Source of the DNA: Marinobacter sp. F3R08
GTDB lineage: Bacteria; Pseudomonadota; Gammaproteobacteria; Pseudomonadales; Oleiphilaceae
Length of the DNA stretch: 64,000 nt
Direction of reading: 5' to 3'
Assembly: GCF_018860425.1 (NCBI RefSeq)
Contig: NZ_JAHKPI010000005.1
Coordinates: 105,051 to 169,050, forward strand
Each line of letters opens with the position of its first letter. Within the stretch, counting starts at the first letter, position 1. The position numbers were made by a program, and so were the translations under genes. Shown here in pieces: positions 26,526 to 37,652 of this stretch. The notes under the pieces are model-generated. The model made no database searches. It had not been told where the DNA came from and worked only from the letters and a program-made list of their open reading frames with translations.

Positions 26526-29348
26526 ATGGACCATATCCAGATCAAAGGGGCACGAACCCACAACCTGAAGAACATCGACCTGGATATGCCTCGGGATAAG
26601 CTGATCGTGATCACCGGCCTCTCAGGTTCCGGTAAATCGTCCCTTGCATTCGACACACTCTATGCCGAAGGTCAACGCCGGTACGTGGAGTCTTTGTCCA
26701 CCTACGCCCGCCAGTTTCTATCCATGATGGAGAAACCGGACGTCGACCATATTGAGGGCCTGTCGCCGGCCATTTCCATCGAACAGAAATCCACCTCCCA
26801 TAATCCCCGCTCTACGGTCGGCACCATCACCGAAATTTACGACTACCTGCGCCTTCTTTTTGCCCGGGCAGGTGAGCCACGCTGTCCGGATCACGGCCAA
26901 CCGTTGGAAGCTCAGACCATCAGCCAGATGGTGGATCAGGTACTGGCCATGCCTGAAGACAGCAAGCTGATGATCCTGGCGCCGGTAATCCGCGATCGCA
27001 AAGGGGAGCACCTGCAGGTTATTGAAACCATGCGCAGCCAGGGGTTCATCCGCCTGCGCGTGGACGGCACCGTCTACGACATTGACGATGTGCCGGCTCT
27101 GGACAAGAAACGCAAACACCAGATTGACGTAGTCGTCGACCGCTTCAAGGTCAAACCGGGACTTGAGCAGCGTCTGGCCGAGAGCTTTGAGACCGCCCTG
27201 GGTCTAGCCGAGGGAATTGCCCTGGTGGCGCCAATGGACGGCGAAGGCGAGGAACACACGTTTTCAGCCCTTTACGCCTGCACTCAGTGTGGCTATTCCC
27301 TGAGCGAACTTGAGCCCCGACTGTTTTCATTCAACAATCCAGCGGGTGCTTGCCCCACCTGCGACGGGCTCGGCGTCAAGCAGTTCTTTGACCCCGAGAA
27401 GATTGTCCAGCATCCGGAGGCAACACTTGCATCCGGGGCCATCAAGGGGTGGGACCGCCGGGCGGTTTATTACTTCCAGATGCTGGGCAGTGTCGCCGAA
27501 CATTACGGCATTGACCTTGAGACAGCCTGGATAGACCTTCCCGAAGAGTTTCGGGAGGTTCTGCTGTTCGGCTCTGGTAGTGAGGACATCCCTTTTCGTT
27601 ATGTGAACTCCCGGGGCCACATTATGGAAAAGGCCCACCCGTTCGAAGGCATCCTGCCCAACCTTGAACGCCGCTACCGGGAAACCGACTCCCAGAGCGT
27701 GCGCGAAGAGCTGGCCCGCAATCTGAGCACACAGCCCTGCAAACAATGTGGAGGGTCCCGCCTCCGCCAAAGCGCCCGACATGTTTTTATTGAAGAACAC
27801 AATATTTCTGACCTGACGCACCTGCCCGTTGGAGAAGCGCATGATTACTTCGAAACCCTGGCGCTACCAGGCAGAAAAGGAGAAATAGCAGAAAAAATTC
27901 TGAAGGAAGTTCGTCAACGGCTGCAATTCCTGGTCAACGTGGGTCTGGAATACCTTACCCTGGAGCGCAGCGCCGACACCCTGTCCGGGGGTGAAGCCCA
28001 ACGCATCCGCTTGGCAAGCCAGATTGGCGCCGGGCTCGTGGGCGTGATGTACATACTGGACGAACCCTCAATCGGGCTGCACCAGCGGGATAACGACCGA
28101 CTGCTTGCCACCCTGACCCACCTCAGGGATCTGGGCAACACCGTAATTGTCGTGGAGCACGATGAAGACGCCATTCGTGCAGCGGATTATGTCATCGACA
28201 TAGGGCCAGGCGCCGGCGTCCATGGCGGCCACGTCATCGGCCAGGGAACCCCTCAGCAGATCATCGACAACCCGGACTCACTAACAGGCCAGTACCTGAA
28301 TGGCACCCGGGAAATTGCCATCCCCGAACAACGTAACAAAGGCAACGGCAAAACCCTAACTTTGTCAGGAGCGACCGGAAACAATCTGAAAGATGCCACG
28401 TTGAACCTGCCCCTGGGACTGATGACCTGCATTACCGGTGTCTCCGGGTCCGGCAAGTCGACACTGATCAACAGCACCCTCTACCCGGTCGCAGCCGCCA
28501 AGCTCAACAAGGCAACCAGCCTGAGCCACTCCCCCTACAAATCGCTCAAGGGGCTCGACCACCTGGATAAGGTCATCGACATTGATCAGAGCCCTATCGG
28601 TCGAACACCTCGATCCAACCCCGCCACCTACACCGGCCTGTTTACACCAATCCGTGAACTCTTTGCCGGCACCCAGGAAGCCCGGTCCCGGGGTTACAAA
28701 CCCGGACGCTTCTCATTTAACGTAAAAGGCGGACGTTGCGAGGCATGCCAGGGTGACGGTGTAATAAAGGTGGAGATGCACTTTCTTCCGGATGTCTATG
28801 TTCCGTGTGATGTATGCAAGGGCAAGCGCTACAACCGGGAGACACTGGAGGTCCGCTACAAAGGCAAGAACATTAACGAGGTTCTGGAAATGACCGTTGA
28901 GGAAGGCCGCGAGTTTTTTGACGCCGTGCCTTTCCTGGCCCGTAAGCTTCAGACCCTGATCGATGTCGGCCTCTCCTATATCCGCCTGGGACAGAGCGCC
29001 GTCACGCTCTCGGGCGGCGAAGCCCAACGGGTAAAGCTGGCAAAAGAACTTTCCAAGCGCGATACCGGGAAAACCCTGTACATCCTGGATGAACCCACCA
29101 CGGGCCTCCACTTTTATGACATCCAGCAGTTACTGAACGTTCTCGCGCGCCTGAAAGATCACGGCAACACGATAGTGGTCATCGAACACAACCTCGACGT
29201 AATCAAGACGGCTGACTGGATCATTGATCTCGGCCCCGAAGGTGGATCCGGCGGAGGCCAGATCATCGCCGAGGGTACACCCGAACATGTCGCCGAGAAC
29301 CCCGCCTCACACACAGGCCGCTACCTGAAACCTATACTCCAGAGCTGA
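26526..29348 (+). CDS. uvrA: Excinuclease ABC subunit A
   Basis: The product has 940 residues, as in E. coli. It carries two ABC ATPase modules with Walker [10 protein letters not shown] (near residue 31) and GVSGSGKST (near residue 640), two LSGGEAQR signatures and two ILDEP Walker B motifs. Zinc-binding CTQC...CPTC (module I) and CEAC...CDVC (module II) are intact, as is the UvrB-binding region. It recognises bulky DNA lesions and loads UvrB in nucleotide excision repair. GAGG lies 7 bases before ATG. It is convergent with the ribosomal superblock, with a shared hairpin between them. Confidence 0.98.
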   Translation: MDHIQIKGARTHNLKNIDLDMPRDKLIVITGLSGSGKSSLAFDTLYAEGQRRYVESLSTYARQFLSMMEKPDVDHIEGLSPAISIEQKSTSHNPRSTVGTITEIYDYLRLLFARAGEPRCPDHGQPLEAQTISQMVDQVLAMPEDSKLMILAPVIRDRKGEHLQVIETMRSQGFIRLRVDGTVYDIDDVPALDKKRKHQIDVVVDRFKVKPGLEQRLAESFETALGLAEGIALVAPMDGEGEEHTFSALYACTQCGYSLSELEPRLFSFNNPAGACPTCDGLGVKQFFDPEKIVQHPEATLASGAIKGWDRRAVYYFQMLGSVAEHYGIDLETAWIDLPEEFREVLLFGSGSEDIPFRYVNSRGHIMEKAHPFEGILPNLERRYRETDSQSVREELARNLSTQPCKQCGGSRLRQSARHVFIEEHNISDLTHLPVGEAHDYFETLALPGRKGEIAEKILKEVRQRLQFLVNVGLEYLTLERSADTLSGGEAQRIRLASQIGAGLVGVMYILDEPSIGLHQRDNDRLLATLTHLRDLGNTVIVVEHDEDAIRAADYVIDIGPGAGVHGGHVIGQGTPQQIIDNPDSLTGQYLNGTREIAIPEQRNKGNGKTLTLSGATGNNLKDATLNLPLGLMTCITGVSGSGKSTLINSTLYPVAAAKLNKATSLSHSPYKSLKGLDHLDKVIDIDQSPIGRTPRSNPATYTGLFTPIRELFAGTQEARSRGYKPGRFSFNVKGGRCEACQGDGVIKVEMHFLPDVYVPCDVCKGKRYNRETLEVRYKGKNINEVLEMTVEEGREFFDAVPFLARKLQTLIDVGLSYIRLGQSAVTLSGGEAQRVKLAKELSKRDTGKTLYILDEPTTGLHFYDIQQLLNVLARLKDHGNTIVVIEHNLDVIKTADWIIDLGPEGGSGGGQIIAEGTPEHVAENPASHTGRYLKPILQS

Positions 29349-29370
29349 CAAATCCGAAAGCCAGGCACAA

Positions 29371-29404
29371 AAAAACCGGGAACCTTTCGGAACCCGGTTT
29401 TTTT
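29371..29404. terminator. Bidirectional terminator between uvrA and rplQ
   Basis: ACCGGG pairs with CCCGGT with a 12-base loop that can pair further, flanked by an A run on the left and a T run on the right. Both strands therefore read stem plus U-tract, serving uvrA on the plus strand and the alpha operon on the minus strand. Confidence 0.88.
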
Positions 29405-29424
29405 GTTGGCCGAAGCCGAGGAAC

Positions 29425-29823
29425 TTACTCCTCGCCTTCGTCCACCTCTTCCGCTTCGATGTCCAGCGGACGGCCAACCAGCTCAACGAATGCCATAGGG
29501 GCATTGTCGCCAGCACGGAAGCCGCACTTCAGGATACGAAGGTAACCACCCGGACGCTCGCTATAACGGGGACCAAGCTCATCAAACAGCTTGGCAACCG
29601 CAGCATCGTCGCGAAGGCGAGCGAACGCCAGACGACGATTCGCTACCGAATCATTCTTGGAGAGCGTGATCAAAGGCTCAGCTACCCGACGAAGCTCTTT
29701 GGCTTTCGGCAGCGTTGTTTTGATCAGCTCGTGTTCAACCAGTGACGCAGTCATGTTACGGAACATGGCCTTGCGATGCGCACTGGTCCTGCTGAACTTA
29801 CGACCACTCTTACGATGACGCAT
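29425..29823 (-). CDS. rplQ: 50S ribosomal protein L17
   Basis: The product has 132 residues. [24 protein letters not shown] is the conserved N-terminus; [31 protein letters not shown] is the core near the polypeptide exit tunnel. The acidic tail [10 protein letters not shown] is longer than in E. coli. It is the last gene of the alpha operon, 33 bases after rpoA, and is followed by the bidirectional terminator. Confidence 0.98.
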   Translation of the reverse strand: MRHRKSGRKFSRTSAHRKAMFRNMTASLVEHELIKTTLPKAKELRRVAEPLITLSKNDSVANRRLAFARLRDDAAVAKLFDELGPRYSERPGGYLRILKCGFRAGDNAPMAFVELVGRPLDIEAEEVDEGEE

Positions 29824-29856
29824 TGCTCTTATCCCTTACCTTAAACTAATCGGCGA

Positions 29857-30861
29857 TTAACCGCCCAGAACCCGGTCGTCGCCACGAAGGCTAGCCGGTG
29901 GCCAGTTATCAAGACGCATTCCCAGTGACAGACCACGGGACGCAAGAACGTCCTTGATCTCGGTCAGCGACTTTTTACCAAGGTTAGGCGTCTTCAACAG
30001 CTCTACTTCTGTGCGCTGGATAAGATCGCCGATGTAGTAAATATTCTCAGCCTTCAAGCAGTTAGCTGAACGCACTGTCAATTCCAGATCATCGACCGGA
30101 CGCAGCAGAATCGGATCAATTTCTTCCTCTTCCTCAACACGTTCGGGTTCTTTTTCATGATCGAAATCAACAAACACAGCAAGTTGTTGCTGGAGGATGG
30201 TCGCTGCCCGGCGAATCGCTTCTTCCGGATCAATCGTTCCATTCGTTTCCAGATCAATAACCAGCTTGTCCAGATCGGTACGCTGCTCAACCCGTGCACT
30301 TTCCACGGCGTAAGCGACACGACGAACCGGACTGAATGTCGCATCCAGTTGCAGGCGTCCGATAGCGCGAGTTTCATCCTCATCGAGACCACGCTGGTCT
30401 GCCGGCTCATAGCCGCGACCGCGGGCAACACGGAGACGCATATTCACTTCACCATTCGCGCTCAGGTGACAGATCACGTGCTCCGGGTTGGCAATCTCAA
30501 CGTCATGATCCAGCTTGATATCACCGGCTGTCACAACGCCCGGGCCTTTCTTGCTAAGCGAAAGCTCGGCATCATCCCGACCGTTCATTTTTACGGCAAC
30601 GCCTTTGAGATTCAGAAGAATCTCAATAACGTCTTCCTGGACACCCTCAATGGCGCTGTACTCGTGCAGGACACCGTCAATCTGCGCTTCAGTCACAGCG
30701 CAGCCCGGCATCGAAGACAACAGGATCCGGCGCAGTGCACTACCCAGGGTGTGCCCGAAGCCTCTTTCGAGAGGCTCCAGCGTGACCTTGGCACGCGTAG
30801 CGCTTGATTCCTTCACGTCAATGGTACGAGGTGTCAATAACTCATGTACTGAACGCTGCAT
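29857..30861 (-). CDS. rpoA: RNA polymerase subunit alpha
   Basis: The product has 334 residues. The N-terminal dimerisation domain includes [26 protein letters not shown] near residue 30. The C-terminal domain ([43 protein letters not shown]) contains the 265-type arginine helix that binds UP elements and class I activators. The linker holds an acidic stretch ([12 protein letters not shown]). It nucleates assembly with the beta subunits encoded at 47.7-56.1 kb. Gene order rpsD-rpoA-rplQ is standard. Confidence 0.99.
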   Translation of the reverse strand: MQRSVHELLTPRTIDVKESSATRAKVTLEPLERGFGHTLGSALRRILLSSMPGCAVTEAQIDGVLHEYSAIEGVQEDVIEILLNLKGVAVKMNGRDDAELSLSKKGPGVVTAGDIKLDHDVEIANPEHVICHLSANGEVNMRLRVARGRGYEPADQRGLDEDETRAIGRLQLDATFSPVRRVAYAVESARVEQRTDLDKLVIDLETNGTIDPEEAIRRAATILQQQLAVFVDFDHEKEPERVEEEEEIDPILLRPVDDLELTVRSANCLKAENIYYIGDLIQRTEVELLKTPNLGKKSLTEIKDVLASRGLSLGMRLDNWPPASLRGDDRVLGG

Positions 30862-30896
30862 AGACGCCCCTATCTGCTATCGTTGCTAACTGGGCT

Positions 30897-31517
30897 TTAC
30901 TTGGAGTAAAGCTCGACGATGAGGTTCTCGTTGATGTCCGCCGGCAGTTCAGTACGCTCCGGTACTGACTGAAAAACTCCGGACATCTTGTTGGCGTCGA
31001 CCTCTACCCAGCTCACCGGTGCACGGCTTGCAGACAGATCCAGCGCGCCTTTAACACGCAGCTGATTCTTCGCCTTTTCACGCACGCTCACAACATCACC
31101 CGGACGGACCTGATAGGACGGAATATTAACCGACTTGTCATTGACCAGGATCGCCTTGTGAGAGACGAGCTGACGGGCTTCTGCACGGGTAGAACCAAAG
31201 CCCATGCGATATACAACGTTATCGAGACGACCTTCCAGAAGCTGCAGCAGGTTTTCACCGGTTGCACCTTTGATACGGGCTGCCTCTTTGTAATAGTTGC
31301 GGAACTGCTTCTCCAGTACGCCGTAAATACGACGAACTTTTTGTTTCTCACGAAGCTGTACGCCGTACTCGGACAGACGACCGCGACGCGCGCCGTGCAT
31401 ACCCGGCGGAGTCTCGATGTTGCACTTTGAATCGAGCGCGCGAACACCGCTCTTCAGAAAAAGATCTGTCCCTTCACGACGAGACAGCTTGCACTTCGGG
31501 CCTATATAACGAGCCAT
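30897..31517 (-). CDS. rpsD: 30S ribosomal protein S4
   Basis: The product has 206 residues and is a primary binder of 16S rRNA in 30S assembly. [23 protein letters not shown] opens the protein; the S4 RNA-binding fold is at [35 protein letters not shown]. In E. coli S4 represses its operon by binding the leader before rpsM; the corresponding gap here is 32296-32435. Confidence 0.99.
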   Translation of the reverse strand: MARYIGPKCKLSRREGTDLFLKSGVRALDSKCNIETPPGMHGARRGRLSEYGVQLREKQKVRRIYGVLEKQFRNYYKEAARIKGATGENLLQLLEGRLDNVVYRMGFGSTRAEARQLVSHKAILVNDKSVNIPSYQVRPGDVVSVREKAKNQLRVKGALDLSASRAPVSWVEVDANKMSGVFQSVPERTELPADINENLIVELYSK

Positions 31518-31535
31518 AATTCACTGTCTCCTGTG

Positions 31536-31925
31536 TTAGACGCGGCGCTTCTTGGGCGGACGACAGCCGTTGTGGGGAATCGGCGTCACATCGGTGATGT
31601 TGGTGATCTTGTAGCCACACGCGTTCAGCGCGCGAACTGCAGACTCACGTCCGGGCCCAGGACCCTTAACCTCTACGTCCAGGTTTTTAAGGCCGTATTC
31701 AGCAGCCGCATTACCGGCTCTTTCAGCTGCTACCTGCGCAGCAAAAGGTGTACTCTTGCGTGACCCACGAAAACCGGAACCACCAGAAGTGGCCCAGGAC
31801 AGGACGTTGCCCTGACGGTCAGAAATGGTCACGATAGTGTTGTTGAAGGACGCGTGAATGTGCGCGACGCCATCAACAACCGTCTTTTTCACCTTTTTAC
31901 GGGTACGTGTACCTGGCTTTGCCAT
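31536..31925 (-). CDS. rpsK: 30S ribosomal protein S11
   Basis: The product has 129 residues with a basic N-terminus ([14 protein letters not shown]), then [46 protein letters not shown] and the C-terminal [14 protein letters not shown]. It sits on the 30S platform near the mRNA exit. It lies 13 bases from rpsM, in the alpha operon. Confidence 0.99.
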   Translation of the reverse strand: MAKPGTRTRKKVKKTVVDGVAHIHASFNNTIVTISDRQGNVLSWATSGGSGFRGSRKSTPFAAQVAAERAGNAAAEYGLKNLDVEVKGPGPGRESAVRALNACGYKITNITDVTPIPHNGCRPPKKRRV

Positions 31926-31938
31926 GATTGCCTACCTG

Positions 31939-32295
31939 TTACTTACGAATAGGTTTGCGTGGACCTTTACGGGTGCGTGCGTTGGTCTTGGTGCGCTGGC
32001 CACGGACCGGTAGTCCATGACGATGACGCAGACCACGGTGACATCCGAGATCCTTCAAACGCTTGATGTTCATCTGTACTTCGCGACGCAGATCGCCTTC
32101 GACAGACACCTTGCCCACTTCAGTACGAAGTGCTTCAAGCTGCTCGTCGCTCAGGTCCTTGACCTTAAGGTCCGGCTTTACACCGGTTGCGTCGCAAAGC
32201 TTCTGGGCTGTGGTCTTGCCAACACCAAAGATGTAGGTCAGCGAGACAACAGCATGTTTGTGATCGGGTATATTGACACCGGCTATACGTGCCAT
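31939..32295 (-). CDS. rpsM: 30S ribosomal protein S13
   Basis: The product has 118 residues. [25 protein letters not shown] is the standard start and [25 protein letters not shown] the basic tail that reaches the P-site tRNA. It also contacts L5 in an intersubunit bridge. It is the first gene of the alpha operon after the promoter in the rpmJ-rpsM gap. Confidence 0.99.
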   Translation of the reverse strand: MARIAGVNIPDHKHAVVSLTYIFGVGKTTAQKLCDATGVKPDLKVKDLSDEQLEALRTEVGKVSVEGDLRREVQMNIKRLKDLGCHRGLRHRHGLPVRGQRTKTNARTRKGPRKPIRK

Positions 32296-32356
32296 CCAAA
32301 TTACTCCGCGTTCAAAGCTTTGCTGTGTGAATTTTCCGCCACAAAAAGGGCGCGAA

Positions 32357-32386
32357 ATAATAGCGCCTGACCCCGTATGGAGTCAA
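32357..32386 (-). promoter_or_regulatory. Alpha operon promoter before rpsM
   Basis: On the minus strand TTGACT (32386-32381) and TATTAT (32362-32357) are 18 bases apart. This gives a start near 32350 and a leader of about 55 bases to rpsM. The -35 lies in one arm of a 9-bp inverted repeat (32363-32371 with 32382-32390, one G-U pair). Confidence 0.75.
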
Positions 32387-32435
32387 GCGCCATTATTCCG
32401 AAACCCTACAGTGCCAAGAGCGATTCCTTTCAGAA

Positions 32436-32549
32436 TCAACCCTGGCGCTGCTTGTGACGAGGCTCCGAGCAAATGACCCGTACCGAGCCATTGCGACGAA
32501 TTACTTTGCAGTTACGGCAAATTTTCTTTACCGAAGCGCGTACTTTCAT
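32436..32549 (-). CDS. rpmJ: 50S ribosomal protein L36
   Basis: This 37-residue protein reads [21 protein letters not shown] and on to HKQRQG. The zinc ligands are C11, C14, C27 and H32, so it is the zinc-binding C+ form. It lies 29 bases after secY, the usual place, and 140 bases before rpsM. It is a late-assembling L-subunit protein near the 23S peptidyl-transferase region. Confidence 0.98.
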   Translation of the reverse strand: MKVRASVKKICRNCKVIRRNGSVRVICSEPRHKQRQG

Positions 32550-32578
32550 TGTCGACTCCAGTTTTCAAGGGGAACGGA

Positions 32579-33901
32579 TTAACCGTTCCGACCATAGCCC
32601 TTGAGATTAGACTTCTTCATCAGAGACTCATACTGATGAGACATCAGGTGCGACTGAACCTGCGCCATGAAATCCATCACCACGACTACAACAATCAGCA
32701 GAGAGGTACCACCCAGATAGAACGGTACATTCCCGGCAACCATCAGGAACTGAGGAAACAGGGAAACTGCTGCAATGTACATTGCACCGAACAGCGTCAG
32801 ACGCGTCAGAACACCATCGATATACTTGGCGGTCTGATCACCAGGACGAATGCCCGGAATAAACGCTCCAGAGCGCTTGAGGTTATCCGCAACTTCTTTC
32901 GGATTATACATCAACGCTGTATAGAAGAAGCAGAAGAAAACAACTGCCGCAGCAAACAGGATGATGTATAACGGCTGGCTAGGCGCAAGAGCCTGGGAGA
33001 CATCGCTCAACCACTCCATTCCCTCACCCTGACCAAACCACTGCCCCAGTGACGCAGGGAACAGCAGGATAGACGAAGCGAAGATGGGAGGAATCACACC
33101 TGCCATATTCACCTTCAAGGGCAAATGACTGGACTGCTGAGCAAATACCCGGCGGCCTTGTTGGCGCTTGGCATAGTTAATCGTCAGCCTGCGCTGACCA
33201 CGCTCCATGAACACCACGAAGCCGATCACCGCGATTGCAAGAGCGCCGATCCCCAATACAAGGAACACACTCATCTCGCCATTCCGGGCCTGCTCGAGCG
33301 TCTGACCGATAGCCCCGGGGAGCCCCGCGACGATCCCGGCAAAGATCAGCAGTGAAATGCCGTTTCCAACACCCCGCTCCGTAATCTGCTCGCCAAGCCA
33401 CATCATGAACACAGCACCACTTACAAATGACACCACCGCCACAAAGTGGAAGCTGAAGCTGTCATTGAAAGTGACACCCTGAGATGCCAGACCGACCGAA
33501 ATACCAAAGCCCTGAACCAGGGCCAGGATAACCGTACCATACCGCGTATATTGGCTAATCTTGCGACGCCCTGCTTCGCCTTCCTTTTTCAGCTGCTCAA
33601 GCTGCGGACTGACCGCAGTCATGAGCTGCATGATAATAGAAGCCGAGATATACGGCATGATACCGAGAGCGAAGATACTCATGCGCTCAAGCGCACCACC
33701 GGAAAACATGTTGAACATGCTCAGGATTGTGCCCTGGTTCTGTTCAAACAGTGCCGCCAGACGGTCGGGGTTGATGCCCGGCACCGGTATGTGGGCACCG
33801 ATCCGGTACACCAGCAATGCCAGGAAGACAAACCAGAGCCGTGATCGTAGCTCCGCCAGTCCTTTACCCGCGCCCGCAGGCAATGATGCGTTCTTGGCCA
33901 T
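32579..33901 (-). CDS. secY: Protein translocase subunit SecY
   Basis: The product has 440 residues and ten membrane helices. [10 protein letters not shown] in the plug-side first loop, the pore-ring isoleucines around [19 protein letters not shown], and [20 protein letters not shown] (cytosolic loop C4, where ribosome and SecA bind) are recognisable. It forms the SecYEG channel with SecE, encoded at 59293-59661. It is the penultimate gene of the spc operon, following rplO by 17 bases. Confidence 0.99.
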   Translation of the reverse strand: MAKNASLPAGAGKGLAELRSRLWFVFLALLVYRIGAHIPVPGINPDRLAALFEQNQGTILSMFNMFSGGALERMSIFALGIMPYISASIIMQLMTAVSPQLEQLKKEGEAGRRKISQYTRYGTVILALVQGFGISVGLASQGVTFNDSFSFHFVAVVSFVSGAVFMMWLGEQITERGVGNGISLLIFAGIVAGLPGAIGQTLEQARNGEMSVFLVLGIGALAIAVIGFVVFMERGQRRLTINYAKRQQGRRVFAQQSSHLPLKVNMAGVIPPIFASSILLFPASLGQWFGQGEGMEWLSDVSQALAPSQPLYIILFAAAVVFFCFFYTALMYNPKEVADNLKRSGAFIPGIRPGDQTAKYIDGVLTRLTLFGAMYIAAVSLFPQFLMVAGNVPFYLGGTSLLIVVVVVMDFMAQVQSHLMSHQYESLMKKSNLKGYGRNG

Positions 33902-33918
33902 TTAGTCCTCGACTCGCC

Positions 33919-34353
33919 TTAGTCTTCGACTTTACCACCCGCGGCAGAAATTGCCTCGCGCGCGCCTTTGGTTACCCGAAGTCCCTTAACGGTTACGGCC
34001 CGGCTCAGTTCGCCAGACAGGATAACCTTGGCATCGCGAATCTCTTCGCGAATGATGTCCGCCTTCTTCAGGGCTTCCAGATCAACCACATCACCGTCTA
34101 CTTTCGCCAGTTCGTTCAGGCGAATTTCAGCAACGTAGCGCTGCTGACGGGACGTGAAGCCAAACTTCGGCAGACGACGGGCCAACGGCTGCTGACCACC
34201 CTCGAAACCGGGAGCGACACTGCCACCGGAACGGGCTTTCAGACCTTTGTGACCGCGACCACCTGTTTTACCGAGACCGCTACCGATACCACGACCAACG
34301 CGCTTTGGCGCTTGGCGTGAACCGGGCTCCGGACTAAGTTCGTTAAGACGCAT
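33919..34353 (-). CDS. rplO: 50S ribosomal protein L15
   Basis: The product has 144 residues. [37 protein letters not shown] is the glycine/basic N-terminal extension that threads the 23S core, and [16 protein letters not shown] is the family signature. I chose ATG 34353, which has GAGGAG upstream, over the longer frame to 34386. It is one base from rpmD. Confidence 0.99.
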   Translation of the reverse strand: MRLNELSPEPGSRQAPKRVGRGIGSGLGKTGGRGHKGLKARSGGSVAPGFEGGQQPLARRLPKFGFTSRQQRYVAEIRLNELAKVDGDVVDLEALKKADIIREEIRDAKVILSGELSRAVTVKGLRVTKGAREAISAAGGKVED

Positions 34354-34354
34354 C

Positions 34355-34543
34355 TTAGTTCTCCTCAACCCGAACCAGGTAATCAACCCGGTTGATCATG
34401 CCGCGGATAGAAGGAGTGTCTTCCACTTCCACGGTGTGACCGATTTTACGAAGACCCAGGCCCTTAACACACAGTTTGTGCTTGGGCTGGCAGCCGATGG
34501 GGCTGCGGGTCAGAGTTACTTTGATCGTTTTTGCGTTCGCCAT
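34355..34543 (-). CDS. rpmD: 50S ribosomal protein L30
   Basis: The product has 62 residues: [22 protein letters not shown] at the start, then [32 protein letters not shown], a small ferredoxin-like fold. The start was set at 34543, next to the rpsE stop, because the longer frame would enter rpsE. It lies in the spc operon. Confidence 0.98.
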   Translation of the reverse strand: MANAKTIKVTLTRSPIGCQPKHKLCVKGLGLRKIGHTVEVEDTPSIRGMINRVDYLVRVEEN

Positions 34544-34547
34544 GACT

Positions 34548-35048
34548 TCAACCCAGAATCTCTTCCACGGTCTTACCGCGCTTGGCTGCAATATCTTCAG
34601 GCGCTTGCGTTGCCTGGAGACCCTTGATGGTGGAACGTACCACGTTCACCGGGTTGGTAGACCCGTAACACTTGGACAGTACGTTCTGAACACCCGCTAC
34701 TTCGAGCACTGCACGCATCGCGCCACCGGCGATGATTCCAGTACCTTCGGACGCAGGCTGCATGTAGACCTTGGAGCCGCCATGCTGAGCCTTGACCGGG
34801 TATTGCAGGGTAGTACCGTCAAGCGGGACATCTACCATGTTCTTGCGTGCAGCTTCCATGGCCTTCTGGATAGCAACTGGCACTTCACGCGCCTTGCCAC
34901 GACCGAAACCTACGCGACCTTTACCATCACCCACTACAGTCAGTGCGGTGAAGGCGAAAATACGGCCACCTTTAACAACTTTGGCGACACGATTGACCTG
35001 AACCAGCTTTTCCTGGAGCTCAGGCGCCTTCTGTTCGTTAACGCTCAT
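34548..35048 (-). CDS. rpsE: 30S ribosomal protein S5
   Basis: The product has 166 residues. The dsRNA-binding fold is at [23 protein letters not shown] and the S5 C-terminal domain at [30 protein letters not shown]. It shapes the mRNA entry channel and accuracy centre. I preferred ATG 35048 (GAGGTGGAG just upstream) to a GTG three codons earlier. Confidence 0.98.
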   Translation of the reverse strand: MSVNEQKAPELQEKLVQVNRVAKVVKGGRIFAFTALTVVGDGKGRVGFGRGKAREVPVAIQKAMEAARKNMVDVPLDGTTLQYPVKAQHGGSKVYMQPASEGTGIIAGGAMRAVLEVAGVQNVLSKCYGSTNPVNVVRSTIKGLQATQAPEDIAAKRGKTVEEILG

Positions 35049-35060
35049 CTTCTCCACCTC

Positions 35061-35408
35061 TTAGAATTGCAAGCCAGCTTCACGGGCTGCATCTGCCAGA
35101 GCCTGAATACGGCCGTGATAACGGTAACCGGAGCGGTCAAAAGCAACCTGCTCTACACCTGCTGCCTTGGCTCGCTCAGCAATCAGCTGACCAACCTTCT
35201 TGGCAGCGTCCACGTTACCGGTTGCACCCTGGCGCAGTTCCTTATCCAACGTGGAGGCAGAAGCCAGCACTTTGCTGCCATCTGCTGTCGTAACCTGGGC
35301 GTACATGTGACGTGGAGTGCGATGAACACACAGACGATTAGTACCCAGCTCACGGATCTTCATGCGCACCTTGCGTGCGCGACGCAATCTTTCGTTATTC
35401 GCGCTCAT
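35061..35408 (-). CDS. rplR: 50S ribosomal protein L18
   Basis: The product has 115 residues. A basic N-terminus ([18 protein letters not shown]) precedes [16 protein letters not shown] and the C-terminal [24 protein letters not shown]. It binds 5S rRNA with L5 and L25 in the central protuberance. It lies 12 bases before rpsE. Confidence 0.99.
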   Translation of the reverse strand: MSANNERLRRARKVRMKIRELGTNRLCVHRTPRHMYAQVTTADGSKVLASASTLDKELRQGATGNVDAAKKVGQLIAERAKAAGVEQVAFDRSGYRYHGRIQALADAAREAGLQF

Positions 35409-35417
35409 AGTCCCGCC

Positions 35418-35951
35418 TTATTTCTTCTTGGCTTCTTTGCGTCTGACCTGCTCATCCGCATAACGAACACCCTTACCCTTATAAGGCTCGGGCGGACGGA
35501 ACGCGCGAACTTCCGCAGCGACCTGGCCAACCTGTTGCTTGTCGATACCGCGAATCACAACTTCCGTATTGGACGGAGTTTCTACGGTAATCCCCTCGGG
35601 CAGCTCATACTCGACCGGGTGTGAAAAACCCAGCGTAAGATTGAGCTTCTTACCTTGCGCCTGGGCACGGTAACCTACGCCCGTCAGCTGGAGTTTACGC
35701 TCCCAGCCTGTGGTAACACCGGTCACCATGTTGTTGACCAATGCACGAGTAGTACCAGCAAGAGCGCGGGACTTTGTTGCACCATCGCGAGCCGCAAAGC
35801 GCAGAACGTTTTCTTCCTGCTTTACTTCAACCGCTTGGTGAATGGTGAATTGAAGCGCTCCCTTGGAGCCCTTCACATTAATTTCCTGTCCGTTCAGCTT
35901 AACCTCAACACCGGAAGGCAGCACGACAGGATTATTGGCAACCCTGGACAT
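35418..35951 (-). CDS. rplF: 50S ribosomal protein L6
   Basis: The product has 177 residues with two similar alpha/beta repeats. [16 protein letters not shown] is the start and [24 protein letters not shown] the conserved C-terminus that contacts the sarcin-ricin region. It is flanked by rpsH and rplR in the spc operon. Confidence 0.99.
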   Translation of the reverse strand: MSRVANNPVVLPSGVEVKLNGQEINVKGSKGALQFTIHQAVEVKQEENVLRFAARDGATKSRALAGTTRALVNNMVTGVTTGWERKLQLTGVGYRAQAQGKKLNLTLGFSHPVEYELPEGITVETPSNTEVVIRGIDKQQVGQVAAEVRAFRPPEPYKGKGVRYADEQVRRKEAKKK

Positions 35952-35960
35952 GTGTATCTC

Positions 35961-36353
35961 CTAGAATACGGTGCAGATGACTTCGCCACCCACGCCAGCA
36001 GCTCGTGCGGCGCGGTCTGTCATAACGCCCTTGGACGTTGAGACAATCGCGACTCCCAGACCACCGGATACTTTCGGCAGTTCCCCAGCGCCTTTGTATT
36101 GGCGCAGACTCGGACGGCTGACCCGTTTGATCTCTTCAATAACCGGCTTGCCGCCGAAATATTTCAGAGTAATCGTCAGCTCGGGCTTCACGTCGGCTGA
36201 AACGGAGAAATCGTCTACGTAACCCTCGTCCTTCAGGACCTGGGCTACAGAGATCTTCATTTTTGAAGACGGCATCGTAACATCTGCTTTTGATGCCATC
36301 TGAGCATTACGGATACGGGTAATCATATCCGCAAGCGTGTCTTGCATACTCAT
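35961..36353 (-). CDS. rpsH: 30S ribosomal protein S8
   Basis: The product has 130 residues. It begins [20 protein letters not shown]; the C-terminus [26 protein letters not shown] holds the rRNA-binding STSKG loop. S8 binds helix 21 of 16S rRNA and in E. coli represses the spc operon by binding its mRNA at rplE. Start 36353 agrees with the family; the frame open to 36410 covers a hairpin-rich gap. That gap of 88 bases before the gene is unusual in this tight operon. Confidence 0.98.
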   Translation of the reverse strand: MSMQDTLADMITRIRNAQMASKADVTMPSSKMKISVAQVLKDEGYVDDFSVSADVKPELTITLKYFGGKPVIEEIKRVSRPSLRQYKGAGELPKVSGGLGVAIVSTSKGVMTDRAARAAGVGGEVICTVF

Positions 36354-36385
36354 TGGTATGAGGCTCCTGATCTTTTTAGTTGTGC

Positions 36386-36404
36386 AGCGGCGTGCCGCAC
36401 CGCT
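36386..36404 (-). other. Hairpin in the rpsN-rpsH gap, downstream one
   Basis: A 7-bp stem, AGCGGTG with CGCCGCT on the minus strand (one G-U pair), has a 5-base loop. It lies 33 bases before the rpsH start and has no T run after it. Confidence 0.55.
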
Positions 36405-36411
36405 TACCAAC

Positions 36412-36438
36412 AGGCACCTGACCGAAGTCAGGGTGCCT
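36412..36438 (-). other. UUCG-capped hairpin right after rpsN
   Basis: On the minus strand AGGCACCCTGAC and GTCAGGTGCCT form an 11-bp stem with one bulged C around TTCG, closed as C(UUCG)G. It begins 3 bases after the rpsN stop. There is no U-tract, so it is more likely an mRNA stability, processing or regulatory element than a terminator. Confidence 0.75.
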
Positions 36439-36441
36439 ATC

Positions 36442-36747
36442 TTACCAGCTTGCCTTAGTCAGGCCCGGAACGTCACCGCGCATGCCGTATTCACGGAGTT
36501 TAATCCGTGAAAGCTCGAACTTGCGCAGAACGCCGTGGGGACGACCAGTCACCTGGCAACGATTACGAAGACGCGAAGGAGAAGCATCGCGAGGAAGCTG
36601 CTGGAGCTTCATCTGTGCATCCCAACGGTCATCATCGCTGGTATTCGGGTTCTTAATAATCGCCTTGAGCTCTGCACGCTTCGCTGCAAACTTCGCAACG
36701 GTCTTTTCGCGCTTGAGCTCACGGTTTTTCATGGAAACCTTAGCCAT
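36442..36747 (-). CDS. rpsN: 30S ribosomal protein S14
   Basis: The product has 101 residues, the long zinc-free (C-) form. [27 protein letters not shown] opens it and [43 protein letters not shown] closes it; only one Cys remains where the zinc form has four. It is the only S14 gene in the window. It lies 12 bases after rplE. Confidence 0.99.
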   Translation of the reverse strand: MAKVSMKNRELKREKTVAKFAAKRAELKAIIKNPNTSDDDRWDAQMKLQQLPRDASPSRLRNRCQVTGRPHGVLRKFELSRIKLREYGMRGDVPGLTKASW

Positions 36748-36759
36748 TACACTCGTTCC

Positions 36760-37299
36760 TTATTTCTTGAACGGAAAGCCGAAGGCTTTCAACAGTTCGC
36801 GACCTTCATCGTCGGTACCGGCAGTGGTGGTAATGGTGATGTCCAGACCACGGATCTTGTCGACCTTGTCGTACTCGATCTCAGGGAAAATGATCTGCTC
36901 ACGCACACCCATGCTGTAGTTACCGCGGCCGTCGAACGACTTGGGATTCAGACCACGGAAGTCACGAATGCGGGGAACCGCAATGTGAACCAGGCGATCA
37001 AAGAAATCCCACATACGCTCACCGCGCAGGGTAACCTTACAACCGATCGGCCAACCTTCACGGATTTTAAAACCCGCTACGGATTTACGAGCCTTGGTAA
37101 CAACAACCTTCTGACCTGCCAGACGCTCAAGATCTGCGACGGCATTCTCGATCAACTTCTTGTCACCAACCGCTTCGCCGACACCCATGTTAAGGGTAAT
37201 CTTTTCGATACGGGGCACCTGCATGATGTTCTTGTAGCCGAACTCTTTCTGCAGGGCGGGTACCACTTCCTGACTGTATTGCTCTTTGCTGTTAAGCAT
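36760..37299 (-). CDS. rplE: 50S ribosomal protein L5
   Basis: The product has 179 residues, exactly the E. coli length from ATG 37299. [18 protein letters not shown] and [27 protein letters not shown] are family signatures. It binds 5S rRNA and contacts P-site tRNA. A GTG four codons upstream is in frame but unnecessary. In E. coli the S8 repressor site lies at this gene's start; I could not recognise an equivalent here by eye. Confidence 0.98.
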   Translation of the reverse strand: MLNSKEQYSQEVVPALQKEFGYKNIMQVPRIEKITLNMGVGEAVGDKKLIENAVADLERLAGQKVVVTKARKSVAGFKIREGWPIGCKVTLRGERMWDFFDRLVHIAVPRIRDFRGLNPKSFDGRGNYSMGVREQIIFPEIEYDKVDKIRGLDITITTTAGTDDEGRELLKAFGFPFKK

Positions 37300-37314
37300 C
37301 GTAACCACCACCGC

Positions 37315-37635
37315 TTACTGGTTATCGACAGCTTCGTTCGTGGACTTAAAGATCCGCACTTTCGCGCCGTCTTCCTTGATCTGGAAGCCTACACGATCGG
37401 CTTTGCCGGTCTGCGGATTAAAAATAGCCACGTTGGAAGCCTGGATAGGCGCTTCTTTTTCGACGATGCCACCTGGGGTGCCCAGCATCGGGTTTGGCTT
37501 GGTGTGCTTCTTGATCATGTTGATCCCAGAAACAACCATGCGGCCATCGTCCTGAACCTTCAGGACTTTACCACGTTTGCCTTTATCTTTCCCCGTGGTG
37601 ACGATTACTTCGTCATCTCGTTTGATCTTTTTCAT
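37315..37635 (-). CDS. rplX: 50S ribosomal protein L24
   Basis: The product has 106 residues. The KOW motif is at [21 protein letters not shown], followed by [13 protein letters not shown] and [14 protein letters not shown]. It starts 50S assembly by binding the 5' end of 23S rRNA. It lies 17 bases after rplN in the spc operon. Confidence 0.99.
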   Translation of the reverse strand: MKKIKRDDEVIVTTGKDKGKRGKVLKVQDDGRMVVSGINMIKKHTKPNPMLGTPGGIVEKEAPIQASNVAIFNPQTGKADRVGFQIKEDGAKVRIFKSTNEAVDNQ

Positions 37636-37652
37636 AACCGGCCTCTGGTCCT

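Noticed and set aside
34476..35624. 382-codon plus-strand frame across rpmD, rpsE, rplR and rplF
   Set aside because: It runs antisense across several ribosomal genes and their gaps, which fits a codon-bias artefact.
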